This document shows, piece after piece, positions 17,174 through 25,754 of a stretch of 36,985 bases of DNA. Every line of letters begins with the position of its first letter. The first letter of the stretch is position 1. The stretch comes from an uncultured Lachnospiraceae bacterium. Its GTDB lineage: Bacteria; Bacillota; Clostridia; Lachnospirales; Lachnospiraceae. The notes beneath the pieces are model-generated. The model was given only the letters and a program-made list of their open reading frames with translations. It was not told the DNA's origin and did no database searches. Location of the stretch: NCBI GenBank assembly GCA_947174665.1, contig CAMWJV010000020.1, forward strand, positions 1 through 36,985, written 5' to 3'. The position numbers and the translations under genes were made by a program.

Positions 17174-17210
17174 GAAGGGAAGAAAATTTTGTGTTTTCTT
17201 CCCTTCTCTT
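17174..17210 (+). terminator. Terminator after the SH3b gene
   Basis: A perfect 13-pair stem (17174-17186 with 17194-17206), 7-base loop and T-rich tail (TCTTT). It separates the SH3b transcript from the gntR promoter only 6 bases later. Confidence 0.92.
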
Positions 17211-17215
17211 TATAG

Positions 17216-17255
17216 TTGACACTTTGTCCACTCTGTTATAATATAGGTATAACAG
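17216..17255 (+). promoter_or_regulatory. gntR-clpC promoter with palindromic operator
   Basis: Consensus TTGACA (17216-17221) is followed by TATAAT (17237-17242, spacer 15) overlapping TAATAT (17239-17244, spacer 17). A perfect inverted repeat, CTGTTATA (17233-17240) and TATAACAG (17248-17255) with a 7-base spacer, covers the -10 and start region. This is ideal placement for autorepression by the GntR protein encoded 12 bases further on. No CtsR heptad repeat is seen. Confidence 0.8.
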
Positions 17256-17266
17256 GAGAAAGAAGC

Positions 17267-17635
17267 ATGATTATAGAGATAGATTTCAACAGTGACGAAG
17301 CACTTTATCTTCAGCTTCGCAATCAGATCATTATGGGGATTGCCACCGCACAGTTTCAGGAGGGCGATTCCCTGCCCAGTGTAAGGCAGCTGGCGGATAC
17401 CATCGGTATCAACATGCACACGGTAAATAAGGCATATACTGTTCTGAAACAGGAAGGGTATGTAAAGGTAGACCGCAGAAAAGGGGCGGTTATTGCCATA
17501 GATATCGACAGAATGAGGACACTGGCGGAATTAAAAAAGGAATTGCAGGTAATCCTTGCTAAGGGCAGTTGTAAGAATATTACAAAAGAAGAGATACATG
17601 GACTGATTGAAGAGATTTACGAAGATTATAGATGA
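17267..17635 (+). CDS. GntR-family (YtrA-type) transcriptional regulator
   Basis: DNA-binding repressor of 122 residues. Residues 8-75 are a GntR winged helix: YLQLRNQIIMGIATAQFQEG, then SLPSVRQLADTIGINMHTVN and KAYTVLKQEGYV. Only about 45 residues follow, mostly helical, which is the short YtrA type without a large ligand domain. ATG 17267 follows AGGAG (17254-17258). The gene is 15 bases before clpC and is certainly co-transcribed with it. The palindrome in its own promoter is the likely target, so it may control clpC and radA. That occupies the place taken by CtsR in Bacillus-like operons, which is inference. Confidence 0.88.
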   Translation: MIIEIDFNSDEALYLQLRNQIIMGIATAQFQEGDSLPSVRQLADTIGINMHTVNKAYTVLKQEGYVKVDRRKGAVIAIDIDRMRTLAELKKELQVILAKGSCKNITKEEIHGLIEEIYEDYR

Positions 17636-17650
17636 CGGAGGAAATAAGCT

Positions 17651-20095
17651 ATGCAGTCGCAGTTTACGAATAATGCACAGGAGGCGCTGAAGGCAGCGGC
17701 CCGCTGTGCATCCGCTTTAAAACAGGGTTATGTGGGAACGGAACACATTCTGGCAGGACTTCTGAAAGAGCAGGCAGGTGTGGCCCACAAGGTTCTTGCG
17801 GACAACGGTGTGGAATTGAACAGGGTTACAGATATGATTCGGGAGTCCATTGCACTGGATGGGGGCGTGGGAATCCGGGAGCGGGAGGGATATTCCCCCA
17901 GAGCACAGAAGATCCTGGAGGAGGCGCACAGGCAGGCGGCACGTTTCAATCAGCAGCAGACCGGAACAGAGCATATTTTGATGGCAATTATCAAGGAGGG
18001 TGAAAATGTGGCTGTTCGCCTGCTCAACACCCTGGGGGCAAACGTACAGAAAATTTATGTGGACACGTTGATTGCCATCGGTCAGGATGGCAATCTGTAC
18101 AAGGAGGATTTGGGAAGAAAGGCTCAAAGCAGGAATAAGGCCACAACTCTAAGCCAGTACAGTCGGGATTTGACCGGAATGGCCAGAGACGGAAAGCTGG
18201 ACCCGGTCATCGGCCGGGAGGACGAAATCCGCCGTCTGATTCAGATACTGAGCAGACGGACCAAAAATAATCCATGCCTGATCGGCGAGCCGGGTGTGGG
18301 CAAAACTGCAGTGGTGGAGGGCCTGGCCCTTCGCATTGTGGAGGGAAAGGTTCCTTTTACGGTGAAGAATAAGCGGGTGCTTACTCTGGATTTGTCAGGC
18401 ATGGTAGCGGGGAGCAAATACAGAGGTGAGTTTGAGGAGCGAATTAAGAAGGTCATCAAAGAGGTTATTGACGATGGAAACGTGATTCTGTTTCTGGATG
18501 AATTGCACACTATCATCGGGGCAGGCGGAGCGGAGGGCGCTATCGATGCCTCCAATATTTTAAAGCCTTCCCTTGCCAGAGGCGAGCTGCAGATGATCGG
18601 TGCTACTACTATAGCGGAATACCGCAAATATATTGAGAAAGATGCTGCCCTTGAACGTCGGTTTCAGCCGGTGAATGTGGAGGAACCTACGGAGGAGGAG
18701 GCAATCCGCATTCTGGAGGGAATTAAGGGAAAATATGAAGAGCATCATCAGGTGTCCATTACCTCTGAGGCAGTGGATGCGGCAGTAAGACTGTCAGGCC
18801 GTTACATCAATGACAGGAATCTTCCTGACAAGGCCATTGATTTAATTGATGAGGCTGCCGCCGGGGCCAGGCTGCGCTCCTCGGACGTGCCGGATAAGCT
18901 GAAGGTCATAACGGAGCAGATTAAAAAAATGGATCTGCAGATTGAACGCTCCATTCGTATGGAGGCCTTTGCCCAGGCGGCGGAAATCAAACGAAATCAG
19001 GATGAACTGATAAAGAAGTACGAGCGCACGAAGAAGAGGCTGGAGAACAGCGCTACCGGCAGGCAGATAGTCATAGGAGAGAGCAATATTGCCGATGTGG
19101 TGGCCATGTGGACGAAAATACCGGTGCAGAAGCTGGCCCAGAAGGAGAGTGAGAGACTGCTGAAGCTGGAAAGTATTCTGCACAAACGTGTTATCGGGCA
19201 GGAGGAAGCCGTGACAGCAGTAGCGAAAGCTATGCGGCGTGGCAGAGTGGGGCTGAAGGATCCAAGGCGTCCGATTGGCTCTTTCCTGTTTCTGGGGCCT
19301 ACGGGCGTGGGAAAGACAGAACTGTCCAAAGCTCTGGCAGAGGCCATGTTTGGCTCTGAGGACGCCATTATCCGGGTTGACATGTCGGAGTACATGGAAG
19401 GACATTCAGTGTCCAAAATGATTGGTTCGCCTCCGGGATACGTCGGATTTGAGGAGGGGGGACAGCTTAGCGAGAAAGTGCGCAGAAATCCCTATTCCGT
19501 GGTGCTTTTTGACGAGATTGAGAAGGCGCACCCCGATGTGTTTAATATTCTGCTTCAGGTGCTGGATGACGGGCATATCACCGATTCCAAGGGCAGAAAG
19601 GTCAGCTTTAAAAATACTATTTTGATCATGACATCCAATGCGGGAGCACAGCGGATCATTGATCCCAAGAATCTTGGATTTGCAGCGGTGGCAGACGCGA
19701 AGCGGGACTATGAAAAGATGAAGTCCGGTGTTATGGAAGAGGTAAAGAGAACTTTCAAACCGGAGTTTGTCAACCGAATCGATGACATTATCGTGTTCCA
19801 CCAGTTGAACAACGAGGACATGAAGGCCATTGTAAGCCTTCTTGCCGCAAATCTTTATAAGCGGTGTGAGGAGCAGATGGACATCCGGTTATCCATGACC
19901 GGAGCACTGAAGGAGCATTTGATCACAAAATATGCAGATGTCAGGATGGGAGCAAGACCCTTGAAAAGGGCCATTCAGTCTGTGGTGGAGGATGCTCTGG
20001 CGGAAGAGATTCTGATGAAGAAAGTGCAGCCGGGAGATGCCGTGACGGCAGGGTACAAGAACGGGAAAGTGGTATTTACTAATAAAAAAGGATAG
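17651..20095 (+). CDS. clpC: ATP-dependent Clp protease ATPase subunit ClpC
   Basis: Hsp100/AAA+ unfoldase that feeds substrates to ClpP. The N-terminal double Clp-N repeat spans about 1-145. The first AAA+ domain has Walker A GEPGVGKT (212-219) and Walker [11 protein letters not shown] linker with a UVR-like coiled segment is at about 410-470. The second AAA+ domain has Walker A GPTGVGKT (549-556), and [14 protein letters not shown] marks the sensor region. The 814 residues are typical of ClpC and shorter than ClpB, with no long middle domain. GGAGG precedes ATG 17651. The usual ctsR, mcsA and mcsB genes are not upstream; a GntR gene is. Radiation-repair gene radA follows one gene later, as in many Firmicutes. 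Confidence 0.95.
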   Translation: MQSQFTNNAQEALKAAARCASALKQGYVGTEHILAGLLKEQAGVAHKVLADNGVELNRVTDMIRESIALDGGVGIREREGYSPRAQKILEEAHRQAARFNQQQTGTEHILMAIIKEGENVAVRLLNTLGANVQKIYVDTLIAIGQDGNLYKEDLGRKAQSRNKATTLSQYSRDLTGMARDGKLDPVIGREDEIRRLIQILSRRTKNNPCLIGEPGVGKTAVVEGLALRIVEGKVPFTVKNKRVLTLDLSGMVAGSKYRGEFEERIKKVIKEVIDDGNVILFLDELHTIIGAGGAEGAIDASNILKPSLARGELQMIGATTIAEYRKYIEKDAALERRFQPVNVEEPTEEEAIRILEGIKGKYEEHHQVSITSEAVDAAVRLSGRYINDRNLPDKAIDLIDEAAAGARLRSSDVPDKLKVITEQIKKMDLQIERSIRMEAFAQAAEIKRNQDELIKKYERTKKRLENSATGRQIVIGESNIADVVAMWTKIPVQKLAQKESERLLKLESILHKRVIGQEEAVTAVAKAMRRGRVGLKDPRRPIGSFLFLGPTGVGKTELSKALAEAMFGSEDAIIRVDMSEYMEGHSVSKMIGSPPGYVGFEEGGQLSEKVRRNPYSVVLFDEIEKAHPDVFNILLQVLDDGHITDSKGRKVSFKNTILIMTSNAGAQRIIDPKNLGFAAVADAKRDYEKMKSGVMEEVKRTFKPEFVNRIDDIIVFHQLNNEDMKAIVSLLAANLYKRCEEQMDIRLSMTGALKEHLITKYADVRMGARPLKRAIQSVVEDALAEEILMKKVQPGDAVTAGYKNGKVVFTNKKG

Positions 20096-20204
20096 CGCAG
20101 CGTTTAATTTTCGATTATAATATGTATATAAGCGGCGGATGCGAAACTGTTTTTCAGGGAGCGTCCAAAGCTGTGGCTGACAAAGGAAACAGGAGGGTAT
20201 ACAA

Positions 20205-20618
20205 ATGGCAGTTGTGGAAGAGCTGATCCGCAGTGAGGCGGGCGGCGCAATCAGTTTTGGCAATCACAAATTGGCTCAGAAGGCAAAGGTGGAGGATTTT
20301 CAGCATGAGGGTGATCTGCTGAAGGTAAAAACCTTCAAAGATATTACAAAACTGGAAAAGAACGGCATGTTCCTCTATGAGTCTGTGCCGGGAACCAGCG
20401 TCCGGGATTATACCGAAAAGGAGAGCGGCGTGGAGTTTGTGGTGGAGGGCGACGAGGACGCGCAGATTACCATCGGCCTGGATGATGATACAGAGTATGA
20501 AGTGTTTGTGGGCGGCAAGAGCATCGGAACCATGACAACAGGCCTGGGAGGAAAGCTGTCCTTAAGCGTGGAACTGGAAGCTGCGGGCGAAGTGCCTGTC
20601 AGAGTAGAGCGCGCATAA
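20205..20618 (+). CDS. Conserved hypothetical protein between clpC and radA
   Basis: A 137-residue acidic soluble protein without signal peptide or membrane helix. Its segments KVKTFKDITKLEKNGMFLYE (48-67) and PGTSVRDYTEKESGVEFVVEG look like a compact mostly-beta fold; the second half is rich in alternating hydrophobic and acidic residues. I recall similar small Clostridia proteins carrying the database label endosialidase, but nothing here supports an enzyme: there is no sialidase Asp-box or catalytic set. AGGAGG precedes ATG 20205. A TATAAT at 20116-20121 lacks a good -35, so read-through from clpC is likely. Function unknown. Confidence 0.75.
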   Translation: MAVVEELIRSEAGGAISFGNHKLAQKAKVEDFQHEGDLLKVKTFKDITKLEKNGMFLYESVPGTSVRDYTEKESGVEFVVEGDEDAQITIGLDDDTEYEVFVGGKSIGTMTTGLGGKLSLSVELEAAGEVPVRVERA

Positions 20619-20648
20619 TAGTGTGAGAAGAAAAGCGTGGGGATGAAT

Positions 20649-22037
20649 ATGGCGAAAAGCAAGTCGACAACGGTTTTTTTCTGTCAGAATTGCGGGTATG
20701 AGTCTTCAAAGTGGATGGGACAGTGCCCGGGATGTAAAGAGTGGAATTCATTTGTGGAGGAGACGGTGAGCAAGACACCCCACATGAGCGCAGCCACTGC
20801 AAAGACAGCAGGGCGCAGGGCTTCTGTCTCCAATACACCCAGTGTACTTGCGGAGATTTCCATAAAGGAGGAGGACAGGATTTCCACAGGAATCGGAGAA
20901 CTGGACAGGGTTCTTGGAGGAGGCATTGTACGGGGTTCTCTTACACTGGTAGGCGGAGACCCCGGAATCGGGAAATCAACATTGCTTTTGCAGGTGTGCC
21001 GCAATCTTTCGGAGGTTGGTCACAAGGTATTATATATATCGGGGGAGGAATCTCTCGCTCAGATAAAAATGCGGGCTGACAGAATCGGTTCCTTTACAAA
21101 GGATATGCTGCTGCTCTGCGAGACAAATCTGGCTGAGATCACGGAGGTTATCCGTGCGCAGAAGCCGGAGGCAGTGGTGATCGACTCTATCCAGACCATG
21201 TACAATGAAGATGTTTCCGCCGCGCCCGGCAGTGTCTCCCAGGTGAGGGAGTCCACGGGCATTCTGCTGCAGCTGGCAAAGGGGCTTGGCGTCTCTGTGC
21301 TTATCGTAGGGCATGTGACAAAGGAAGGGACAGTCGCAGGTCCGAGGGTGCTGGAGCATATGGTGGATGCGGTTTTGTACTTTGAAGGTGACAGACATGC
21401 TTCCTATCGTATCCTGAGGGGCGTGAAGAACCGATTTGGCTCCACCAATGAGATCGGAGTTTTTGAAATGCGGGAGCAGGGACTTGCGGAGGTGCAGAAT
21501 GCTTCAGAGTATATGCTGGAGGGCAGACCGGAGAATGCCAGCGGCTCTGTGGTGGCCTGTACCATGGAAGGAACCAGGCCCCTGCTGGTGGAAATCCAGG
21601 CTCTTGTGTGCCACAGTAACTTTGGGATTCCACGCCGCCAGTCCACAGGTACGGATTTCAACAGGGTGAATCTGTTGATGGCAGTGCTGGAGAAACGCTC
21701 CGGCGTGCAGTTGGCAAGCTGCGATGCTTATGTGAATATCACAGGAGGCATGAAGATTATGGAGCCGGCTATCGACTTGGGGATTGTGCTGGCAATTTTG
21801 TCCAGCTTCCGCAACAAGGCTCTTTCTCCAAAGCTGATTGCATTCGGAGAAGTGGGATTGAGCGGTGAGGTGCGCGGGGTCAGCATGGCCAGACAGCGTG
21901 CAGCGGAAGCGGAGAAGCTGGGATTTGAAACATGCATCGTACCTTATGTCTGCGCGGAGGATTGCAGAAAGAACAGTAAAATAGAGATTATCGGTGTCAA
22001 GACGGTGCAGGATGCCATAGACAGGGTGCTCGGGTGA
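20649..22037 (+). CDS. radA: DNA repair protein RadA/Sms
   Basis: DnaB-like/RecA-related helicase that promotes branch migration and recombination repair. A C4 zinc finger uses Cys12, Cys15, Cys26 and Cys29. Walker A GGDPGIGKST is at 102-111. The RadA-specific KNRFG motif is at 260-264, and a Lon-protease-like C-terminal domain spans about 300-460. ATG 20649 (MAKSKSTTVFF) is chosen: the homologous start, with GTGGGG (20637-20642) 6 bases upstream; GTG 20637 and ATG 20643 are less likely. At 462 residues the length is normal. Convergence with clpC is common in Firmicutes, where disA often follows; here a tRNA follows instead. Confidence 0.96.
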   Translation: MAKSKSTTVFFCQNCGYESSKWMGQCPGCKEWNSFVEETVSKTPHMSAATAKTAGRRASVSNTPSVLAEISIKEEDRISTGIGELDRVLGGGIVRGSLTLVGGDPGIGKSTLLLQVCRNLSEVGHKVLYISGEESLAQIKMRADRIGSFTKDMLLLCETNLAEITEVIRAQKPEAVVIDSIQTMYNEDVSAAPGSVSQVRESTGILLQLAKGLGVSVLIVGHVTKEGTVAGPRVLEHMVDAVLYFEGDRHASYRILRGVKNRFGSTNEIGVFEMREQGLAEVQNASEYMLEGRPENASGSVVACTMEGTRPLLVEIQALVCHSNFGIPRRQSTGTDFNRVNLLMAVLEKRSGVQLASCDAYVNITGGMKIMEPAIDLGIVLAILSSFRNKALSPKLIAFGEVGLSGEVRGVSMARQRAAEAEKLGFETCIVPYVCAEDCRKNSKIEIIGVKTVQDAIDRVLG

Positions 22038-22058
22038 GGATTCTCAGACCCTAAAACG

Positions 22059-22118
22059 GGCAAGGCATTTTGGATGATAAAATTTTTCTTGCCAATGCGG
22101 TCTGCTCTGTGTTATAAT
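22059..22118 (+). promoter_or_regulatory. Weak radA terminator overlapping the tRNA promoter
   Basis: Paired arms GGCAAG (22059-22064) with CTTGCC (22088-22093) enclose a second pair, ATTTT (22067-22071) with AAAAT (22079-22083), followed by T residues. The downstream arm contains TTGCCA (22089-22094), an 18-base spacer before TATAAT (22113-22118) that would drive the tRNA. Confidence 0.55.
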
Positions 22119-22157
22119 GTCTTTCGTCAGCGGGTTATAGTTGCTGACAGAAAGAAT

Positions 22158-22228
22158 AGGGGAATAGTACAATGGTAGTGCGGCGGTCTCCAAAACCGTT
22201 GATGGGAGTTCGATCCTCTCTTCCCCTG
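22158..22228 (+). tRNA. trnW: tRNA-Trp (anticodon CCA)
   Basis: A 71-base cloverleaf. The acceptor stem AGGGGAA pairs with TTCCCCT, with discriminator G at 22228. A 7-base anticodon loop CTCCAAA has CCA at 22190-22192. The T loop reads TTCGATC on a GGGAG/CTCTC stem, and the D arm contains the GG pair. The 3' CCA is not encoded, as is common for some Firmicutes tRNAs. Confidence 0.95.
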
Positions 22229-22230
22229 CT

Positions 22231-22270
22231 AAGGCTTTAAGTGCTTATTAAAGGTACTTGAAGCCCTTTT
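22231..22270 (+). terminator. Terminator after tRNA-Trp
   Basis: The stem starting AAGGCTTTAAGTGC (22231-22244) pairs with GTACTTGAAGCCCTT (22254-22268), with two G-U pairs and one bulge. A TTTT run follows at 22267-22270. Confidence 0.8.
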
Positions 22271-22364
22271 AATTTTTGGGGACTATAGCTTTTCAGCATT
22301 GTCAATTCTTCTGGTTACCGTTAAAATTTATATGTTTAAATATGTTAAAAAGGAAGATGACATC

Positions 22365-22760
22365 ATGGTACAGGATGAAAGATTGGAAAAGGCGCTGAAT
22401 ACGCTGCACGAATATGTATTGTCTCTTGCGGAGCAGGCGGGCGAAAAGGAAGAGTACGGCGAGAGGCTGTGGCAGGGAATCCTGCGGTCAGGAGGACTCT
22501 TACAAGAGTTGGCGTATTATCACGATTACGGAAAGTTTCTCTGCGAGTATGTGGTGGCGGGTTATACCCTTGCCGATGTTCTGGTGTGGCAGGTGGATCA
22601 TTTCAAGCTTTACATGGACCGTCCGGAGGAGATGAATCGATACCGGACACCAAGGCTTCTGCTCTCTGCATTTGACACTATGCTGCAGATGGAAAAGGAC
22701 CCGCTTCCATTTGTGAAAAAAATGGAAGGCGAGTCCGGCCAGGATGCAGCAAATAACTAA
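22365..22760 (+). CDS. Hypothetical soluble protein (131 residues)
   Basis: No family recognised. ATG 22365 follows AGGAAG (22351-22356) at 8 bases, and this start gives 131 residues; the frame is open upstream but without a ribosome site. The protein is predicted to be mostly helical, with an acidic N-terminal half and a patch rich in aromatic and charged residues (YYHDYGKFLCEYVVAGYTL, about 51-69), then VLVWQVDHFKLYMDR. No signal peptide or membrane helix is visible. Its stop codon overlaps that of the convergent 763-residue gene by four bases, with no terminator between. That makes head-on transcription likely. Function unknown. Confidence 0.65.
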   Translation: MVQDERLEKALNTLHEYVLSLAEQAGEKEEYGERLWQGILRSGGLLQELAYYHDYGKFLCEYVVAGYTLADVLVWQVDHFKLYMDRPEEMNRYRTPRLLLSAFDTMLQMEKDPLPFVKKMEGESGQDAANN

Positions 22761-25048
22761 ACTTTGCCCTGTGTATAGGCATATTCTGCATCCAGCGTGT
22801 CGGGGACAGGGATGCCGCTGTTGAGGAGCTTTTGCCGTAAGGTTTTTAAGTGGTGAAGCCGCTGGCCACGCAAAACTTTCTGGCGGCTCATGATCTCTGT
22901 ATAAATTGGATTCTGTTCCATGGTGGCGGCAAGCTCGGCGGGAAAAGGACAGTAGGTTAATAATATCCTTCTTGCCACCTTGTTGAGCCTGGGAGAACCG
23001 GCACCCTCGAACAGTATCCAGATGATATAATCCCGCACAAACATTTCCTTGAAGCTGTTCTTTGCACGCTGGAGGCTGTTGCGTACCCGTTCCTTTGCCT
23101 CCGTGGAAAGCTCCTGGTTCTTTCTGTAGAACTGTATATAGTCGAAATATTCGCTGGTGAGGGAGCGCTCTGACACATCGTTCCATCTGCTGCTCTGGAT
23201 GCGTTTGCACATCTCCCAGCGGAATTCACCGGTGAGTCTGACCATCGTGGTGCTGAGGTCCTCCATGTGGAAGATAGAAAAGAACATTCTGCCGGGGGTG
23301 TTTCTCTTTTTACCATCAATCTCCTGCCACATGACACCGCGGATACCAATATTTGGCATGAGGATGATGTCAGGCAGGAATTCCAGATGTATGGTTTCTT
23401 TTCCCATGATTTCCATATGGTCCAGATCCATGCTTTCACGGTAGAAGGCTGAATAGTCGATGGACTTAATTTTTTCAAATGCTCTGTGAACCTGGGTGGT
23501 GGTCACAAAGGCGGTCTTCAGATCCTTCAGTACGTTATCTGACGAGAAGAGCGGGCAGAAGGTGGTGACGCGGCCGCAGGTCATCTTGTTGACCTGGGGA
23601 AACATATTTTGCATCTCAAAGGCCACCTTGCTCATGGGATCCTTTTCCAGCTCGGCAAACTGAGCGGCGGTAATGTGGTGACCGGCCTTCTGCTTGTGCA
23701 GATAATCCGTATAATCCTCGTCAAACTCATTTCGGCTTGGATTCTTTTCACCGTTCAAAATGGCCAGCAGCCAGTGGTACAGGGTATAGACACCCAAAGA
23801 ACTCTGATTGTCCATGCCGCCGGCAAGATTGTGGAGAGTGACGCAATTCTCTGTCCCGGCAAGATTTTCATCCACGTAACCGAAGTACAGGAACATTTTC
23901 ACCGGAACAGGGATGGAAGAAGCATTTACGGCAATTTTGAAGGTACTGGTATAGAGGGCGTAAAATTCTTCTGTGATCTGCCTGCGGAGCCGAACCGCGA
24001 AATCTTCCGTGGATGTCCTGTCCTCCAGATCCCGGTAGGCATTCACATGCTCGCGGAAAGCGTCTCCCTTCTCGGCATCAAAGTTGGCAAAACCCAGAAT
24101 GGTATCTAAGGAGCCGGTCAGTTCCTTCATGATAGCAGCGCTTGTGCCGCTGTCTTCGGAGCCGGATCCCTGCCCGGAACTGCTCCGGGGTGAGAGGCTG
24201 TTTCGGAAAGCACTGATGCGGGAGGATACCCTGGTCCTGTTCAGGGAGGCGTCATTTTCAAATTGCTTGATGATCCGGTCAATATCGCCGATCAGCACGT
24301 CGGAGTCCTCATTGTTCTGCCCCAGACGATTGTACAGGGAGGTAAGGAGTTCAAAAAGATCATTTCCGGAGGAATTGAAATAGCGGCCGGCAATGTTTGA
24401 ACGATAGATCATATGTTCTTCCAGCACAGTGAAGGTTCGCCGGAAGTCAAGGCTGCCCTTGCGCAGCATGCCAAGGGAGACCCCGGGTTCCAGCATGAAG
24501 CTTTTAGAATCCACTCCTGTGGCAGAGTAGATGTGCTGTAATCCAAGATAATAGGAGTTCAGCCACATATCCGCGGATTCCCCGCCCAGATGAGCCGCTA
24601 TTTCTTCCAGCCCGTCCGGTATCTGGGGCTGAATGTGGTATCGGCTGCAGAGTGCATTATATTTTGCATAATCCTCCATCAGGTTCTGATGGAAACTGGT
24701 ACAGTTCATTTCGGATTTGTAGCTTAATACCAAAAGAGTGCTGATCTGACGGAACAGGGAGATAAGAAACAGCCTTGCAACATCAGGATGCTTTTGCAGC
24801 AGTTCATCCAGAGCATCCATACTGTTGAAAGGATACGTCAGAATGACGGTGTCCTCCAGAGCGGTATAGCCCAGAAAGTGGACTTCCGAACAAAGTTCAC
24901 AGACTCCGATCACATCTCCTTTTCCCAACTGGTAAGTGCCGCCGGGATATTCTACCTGAACTTTGCCTTTTGTCATCAGGTGAAACGCAGTCATAGGCTG
25001 ACCGCTGTCATAGATACGTTTACCCTTCTCTAGTGTAATTCCTGCCAT
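22757..25048 (-). CDS. Large protein with Crp-like nucleotide-binding fold, unknown function
   Basis: The only minus-strand gene. Residues 1-110 look like a cyclic-nucleotide-binding beta-roll: GKVQVEYPGGTYQLGKGDVIGVCEL, then LEDTVILTYPF and a C-helix with FLISLFRQISTLLVLSYK. The phosphate-binding cassette lacks the conserved Arg that holds cyclic AMP, so the ligand is doubtful. No DNA-binding wing follows. The other 650 residues match no family I know; they are soluble and mixed helical, with a low-complexity Ser/Gly linker at about 285-302. There is no signal peptide or membrane helix. An AGAGGGA ribosome site precedes ATG, and a 9-base inverted repeat lies in the leader (25077-25105). The protein may be a Lachnospiraceae-specific sensor. 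Function cannot be read. Confidence 0.75.
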   Translation of the reverse strand: MAGITLEKGKRIYDSGQPMTAFHLMTKGKVQVEYPGGTYQLGKGDVIGVCELCSEVHFLGYTALEDTVILTYPFNSMDALDELLQKHPDVARLFLISLFRQISTLLVLSYKSEMNCTSFHQNLMEDYAKYNALCSRYHIQPQIPDGLEEIAAHLGGESADMWLNSYYLGLQHIYSATGVDSKSFMLEPGVSLGMLRKGSLDFRRTFTVLEEHMIYRSNIAGRYFNSSGNDLFELLTSLYNRLGQNNEDSDVLIGDIDRIIKQFENDASLNRTRVSSRISAFRNSLSPRSSSGQGSGSEDSGTSAAIMKELTGSLDTILGFANFDAEKGDAFREHVNAYRDLEDRTSTEDFAVRLRRQITEEFYALYTSTFKIAVNASSIPVPVKMFLYFGYVDENLAGTENCVTLHNLAGGMDNQSSLGVYTLYHWLLAILNGEKNPSRNEFDEDYTDYLHKQKAGHHITAAQFAELEKDPMSKVAFEMQNMFPQVNKMTCGRVTTFCPLFSSDNVLKDLKTAFVTTTQVHRAFEKIKSIDYSAFYRESMDLDHMEIMGKETIHLEFLPDIILMPNIGIRGVMWQEIDGKKRNTPGRMFFSIFHMEDLSTTMVRLTGEFRWEMCKRIQSSRWNDVSERSLTSEYFDYIQFYRKNQELSTEAKERVRNSLQRAKNSFKEMFVRDYIIWILFEGAGSPRLNKVARRILLTYCPFPAELAATMEQNPIYTEIMSRQKVLRGQRLHHLKTLRQKLLNSGIPVPDTLDAEYAYTQGKV

Positions 25049-25076
25049 AATAATAATCCCTCTTTTTCATCGAATC

Positions 25077-25105
25077 GTAACTATTAAATGGCTCTGAATA
25101 GTTAC
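25077..25105 (-). promoter_or_regulatory. Inverted repeat in the leader of the Crp-like gene
   Basis: Perfect 9-base arms GTAACTATT (25077-25085) and AATAGTTAC (25097-25105), spacer 11, total 29 bases. It lies about 30 to 57 bases upstream of the minus-strand start and in the divergent gap to the + strand gene at 25245, so it could serve as an operator or an RNA stem. Confidence 0.55.
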
Positions 25106-25244
25106 TAATATAGTATACACCCAACCCTGCAGATAAGTCCATGTAATTTTGTGCTGTACTTTTAACAAAAATATGCTAAAATAAAAATACATACGTGTCA
25201 CTTTTTGTTTTGTGACAGATAAAACGGGAGAGGAAGATGCGGTC

Positions 25245-25712
25245 ATGGAGCAGGATACGGAATACAGGCAGCAGCAGATGAGCAGATACAAACAGGAGGC
25301 AATGCCGCTTTTGCGGTATATTCCCTGGTTTGAAAATAATGCAGGACAGCCTGGAAGCAGATTATACCAGGGCCCCGAATCTACCGAGCATTCTATTGGC
25401 ATTCCGGTGTATGACGCCACCCTTCTGAACTTTGTCAGAGAGGCGGGCAGATCACCGCTGATGGATAGAAATTATTTATATACTTACTCACGGGGCGGGA
25501 TTAAGACGCATGATGATGAGAGAAGAGTGATTGCCGCGGCGGAATTGAAGGACTGGGATGTTCTGAGGGGAATTCTCTCGAAATATGTGATGGGCGGCAT
25601 GACGAAGAGTACGTTGTGGGCGCAGGGAGTGCAGGAGAATATTTTTTTGCTTGTACTGAAAAAAATGCAGGAGATCATCGAGTATTGGGATCAGCCTTTG
25701 GATATACGATAA
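25245..25712 (+). CDS. Hypothetical soluble protein (155 residues)
   Basis: Unrecognised; the opening LLRYIPWFEN recalls DUF6508-type sequences, but I am not confident. ATG 25245 is chosen because GGGAGAGGAAG (25226-25236) lies 8 bases upstream; a GTG at 25212 has no site. Gln-rich and basic N-terminal residues (EYRQQQMSRYKQEAM) precede a mixed fold. The central part holds SIGIPVYDATLLNFVREAGRSPLMDRNYLYTYSRG-type sequence (about 53-87), and a helical C-terminal half includes ELKDWDVLRGILSKYVMGG. No membrane helix. The gene is divergent from the Crp-like gene and 42 bases before tetR, so it could be co-transcribed with tetR-purL. Confidence 0.65.
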   Translation: MEQDTEYRQQQMSRYKQEAMPLLRYIPWFENNAGQPGSRLYQGPESTEHSIGIPVYDATLLNFVREAGRSPLMDRNYLYTYSRGGIKTHDDERRVIAAAELKDWDVLRGILSKYVMGGMTKSTLWAQGVQENIFLLVLKKMQEIIEYWDQPLDIR

Positions 25713-25754
25713 GATTGCACCGAACGCATAAAATACGCAGGAATGAGGAGAAGC

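Noticed and set aside
16317-17231. 304-residue minus-strand reading frame opposite the SH3b gene
   Set aside because: It is stop-free because of the GC-rich coding minisatellite on the other strand; it has no ribosome site and an implausible Pro/Arg/Leu composition.
17216-17266. Longer GntR start at 17216
   Set aside because: That TTG is the promoter -35 itself; ATG 17267 has the ribosome site and the homologous start.
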